From Candidatus Dadabacteria bacterium (GTDB lineage Bacteria; Desulfobacterota_D; UBA1144; Nemesobacterales; UBA2774): a stretch of 6,350 nt of DNA. Positions 5,587-6,350 of this stretch are shown here, piece by piece (the stretch's first letter is position 1; the number at the start of each line of letters is the position of its first letter). The position numbers were made by a program, and so were the translations under genes. The stretch is taken from positions 1 to 6,350 of the forward strand of contig JAHKKQ010000126.1 in NCBI GenBank assembly GCA_020027805.1. The letters are read 5' to 3'. The notes beneath the pieces were generated by a model that worked only from the letters and a program-made list of their open reading frames with translations, was not told the origin of the DNA and did not search any database.

Positions 5587-6350
5587 ATGAAAAGCATTCA
5601 GGAAATAATAGGCGAGCGGAATCCCGCCGCGCTGATTAAGATTGATGAGTTGTTATCGAAAAACGGAGAAAGCCTCGAGGAAGTATTAATCAAGTCGAGA
5701 GTCCTCGACGAGAAGGAAGTCCTGGAGGTGCTCTCCGAGTTCTATGAATTCCCATATACTCTCACCATATCCGAGCGGGAAATAGACACGGAGCTCGTAA
5801 AGACGCTGCCGATAAGCTTCGCAAAAAAATTCCGGCTTATACCGTTTCAGAGGAAGAACGGAAAGGTAGTTATAATCATGTCCCCGCCGCTCGACCTTTA
5901 CGCCCTCGACGAAGTCCAGTCGCTCTTCGGGTGCGAAATTGAACCCGTACTCGCGCTTAACCACATCGTCCTCGACACCATTAACCGTGTCTACGAGCGC
6001 GGCAAGGAGATGACGGAAGGGATCGAAGACGATTCGACCGGAATTTCGGAATACGACCTTCAGGAGCCTAAAGACCTCCTCGAAGCCGAAGACGAAGCCC
6101 CTATTATCAAGTTCGTCAATTCTCTCCTCTTTCAGGCGGTAAAGGAGAAAGCGAGCGATATACATCTCGAGTGCTTCGAAAAGGAGCTGTCCGTCAGGTT
6201 CAGAAAGGACGGCATACTCCATGAGATAACTTCCGTGCCGAAAAAACTCCAGGCATCGATTATTTCGAGGGTCAAGATCATGGCCGAGCTCGCCATCGCC
6301 GAGGTGAGGAAACCCCAGGACGGAAGGATCAGAGTCAAGGTCGCGGGCAG
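5587..6350 (+). CDS. gspE: Type II secretion system ATPase GspE, N-terminal part (cut by window end)
   Basis: GspE is the cytoplasmic AAA-type ATPase that drives pseudopilus assembly. The 254 codons present cover the N-terminal T2SSE_N/MshEN-type region (about 20-140), an acidic linker (about 145-170) and the start of the catalytic core. In the core the conserved EAPIIKFVNSLL (168-179), ASDIHLE (189-195), VRFRKDG (203-209) and KPQDGRI (242-248) are recognisable. Walker A, the Asp box, Walker B and the usual zinc-binding tetracysteine would lie beyond the window. The ATG at 5587 is the first start after an in-frame TAA at 5575, 15 nt after the gspD stop, so the two are co-transcribed. No ribosome binding site lies at normal distance; the nearest GGGAGG is 26 nt upstream. 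PilB and GspE are close relatives, and the gspC-gspD context decides for GspE. Confidence 0.9.
   Translation, partial: MKSIQEIIGERNPAALIKIDELLSKNGESLEEVLIKSRVLDEKEVLEVLSEFYEFPYTLTISEREIDTELVKTLPISFAKKFRLIPFQRKNGKVVIIMSPPLDLYALDEVQSLFGCEIEPVLALNHIVLDTINRVYERGKEMTEGIEDDSTGISEYDLQEPKDLLEAEDEAPIIKFVNSLLFQAVKEKASDIHLECFEKELSVRFRKDGILHEITSVPKKLQASIISRVKIMAELAIAEVRKPQDGRIRVKVAG

Noticed and set aside
5561..5590. Nine-codon frame at the gspD-gspE junction overlapping the gspE ATG
   Set aside because: It follows GGGAGG with no spacer, so ribosome binding would be poor, and a frame this short ending in an ATGA overlap is expected by chance.
5686..6222. 178-codon antisense frame within gspE
   Set aside because: It lies wholly inside the GspE coding region, which has clear conserved motifs on the plus strand.

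Overview
The window comes from a Gram-negative (diderm) bacterium. It holds a periplasmic penicillin-binding protein of the DacB/PBP4 family, followed on the same strand by the start of a type II secretion system (T2SS) operon in the usual order gspC-gspD-gspE. Coding DNA looks close to 50% GC and uses many AGG/AGA arginine and ATA isoleucine codons. That fits a deltaproteobacteria-like or candidate-phylum lineage better than an enteric one, but I cannot name the taxon from this alone.

Layout: bases 1-40 are a short leader with a strong ribosome binding site. Bases 41-1492 encode the S13-family D-Ala-D-Ala carboxypeptidase/endopeptidase, with all three active-site motifs present. Bases 1493-1803 are a non-coding gap of about 36% GC (hand count over 1501-1800). 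It carries a run of short inverted repeats, a weak candidate terminator, and a convincing sigma70-type promoter (TTGACA, 17-nt spacer, TATTTT) whose spacer and -10 are covered by a 19-bp palindrome. Bases 1804-2727 encode GspC and 2842-5571 encode the GspD secretin. A 44-codon reading frame of uncertain reality bridges these two genes and ends in a TAATG overlap with gspD. Bases 5587-6350 are the first 254 codons of GspE, cut by the window edge before the Walker A motif.

How they work together: GspE is the cytoplasmic ATPase that powers pseudopilus assembly. GspC is the inner-membrane clamp linking that platform to the outer-membrane channel. GspD is the channel, and its size means it has to be accommodated by the peptidoglycan layer. 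The most unusual feature is a LysM peptidoglycan-binding domain at the N-terminus of GspD, ahead of the N0 domain and joined to it by a long low-complexity linker. With a peptidoglycan hydrolase encoded just upstream, this suggests a T2SS that anchors its secretin to the cell wall itself; that functional link is inference. Apart from this, the genes are recognisable members of known families, and I see no wholly undescribed system, mobile element, CRISPR array or RNA gene.
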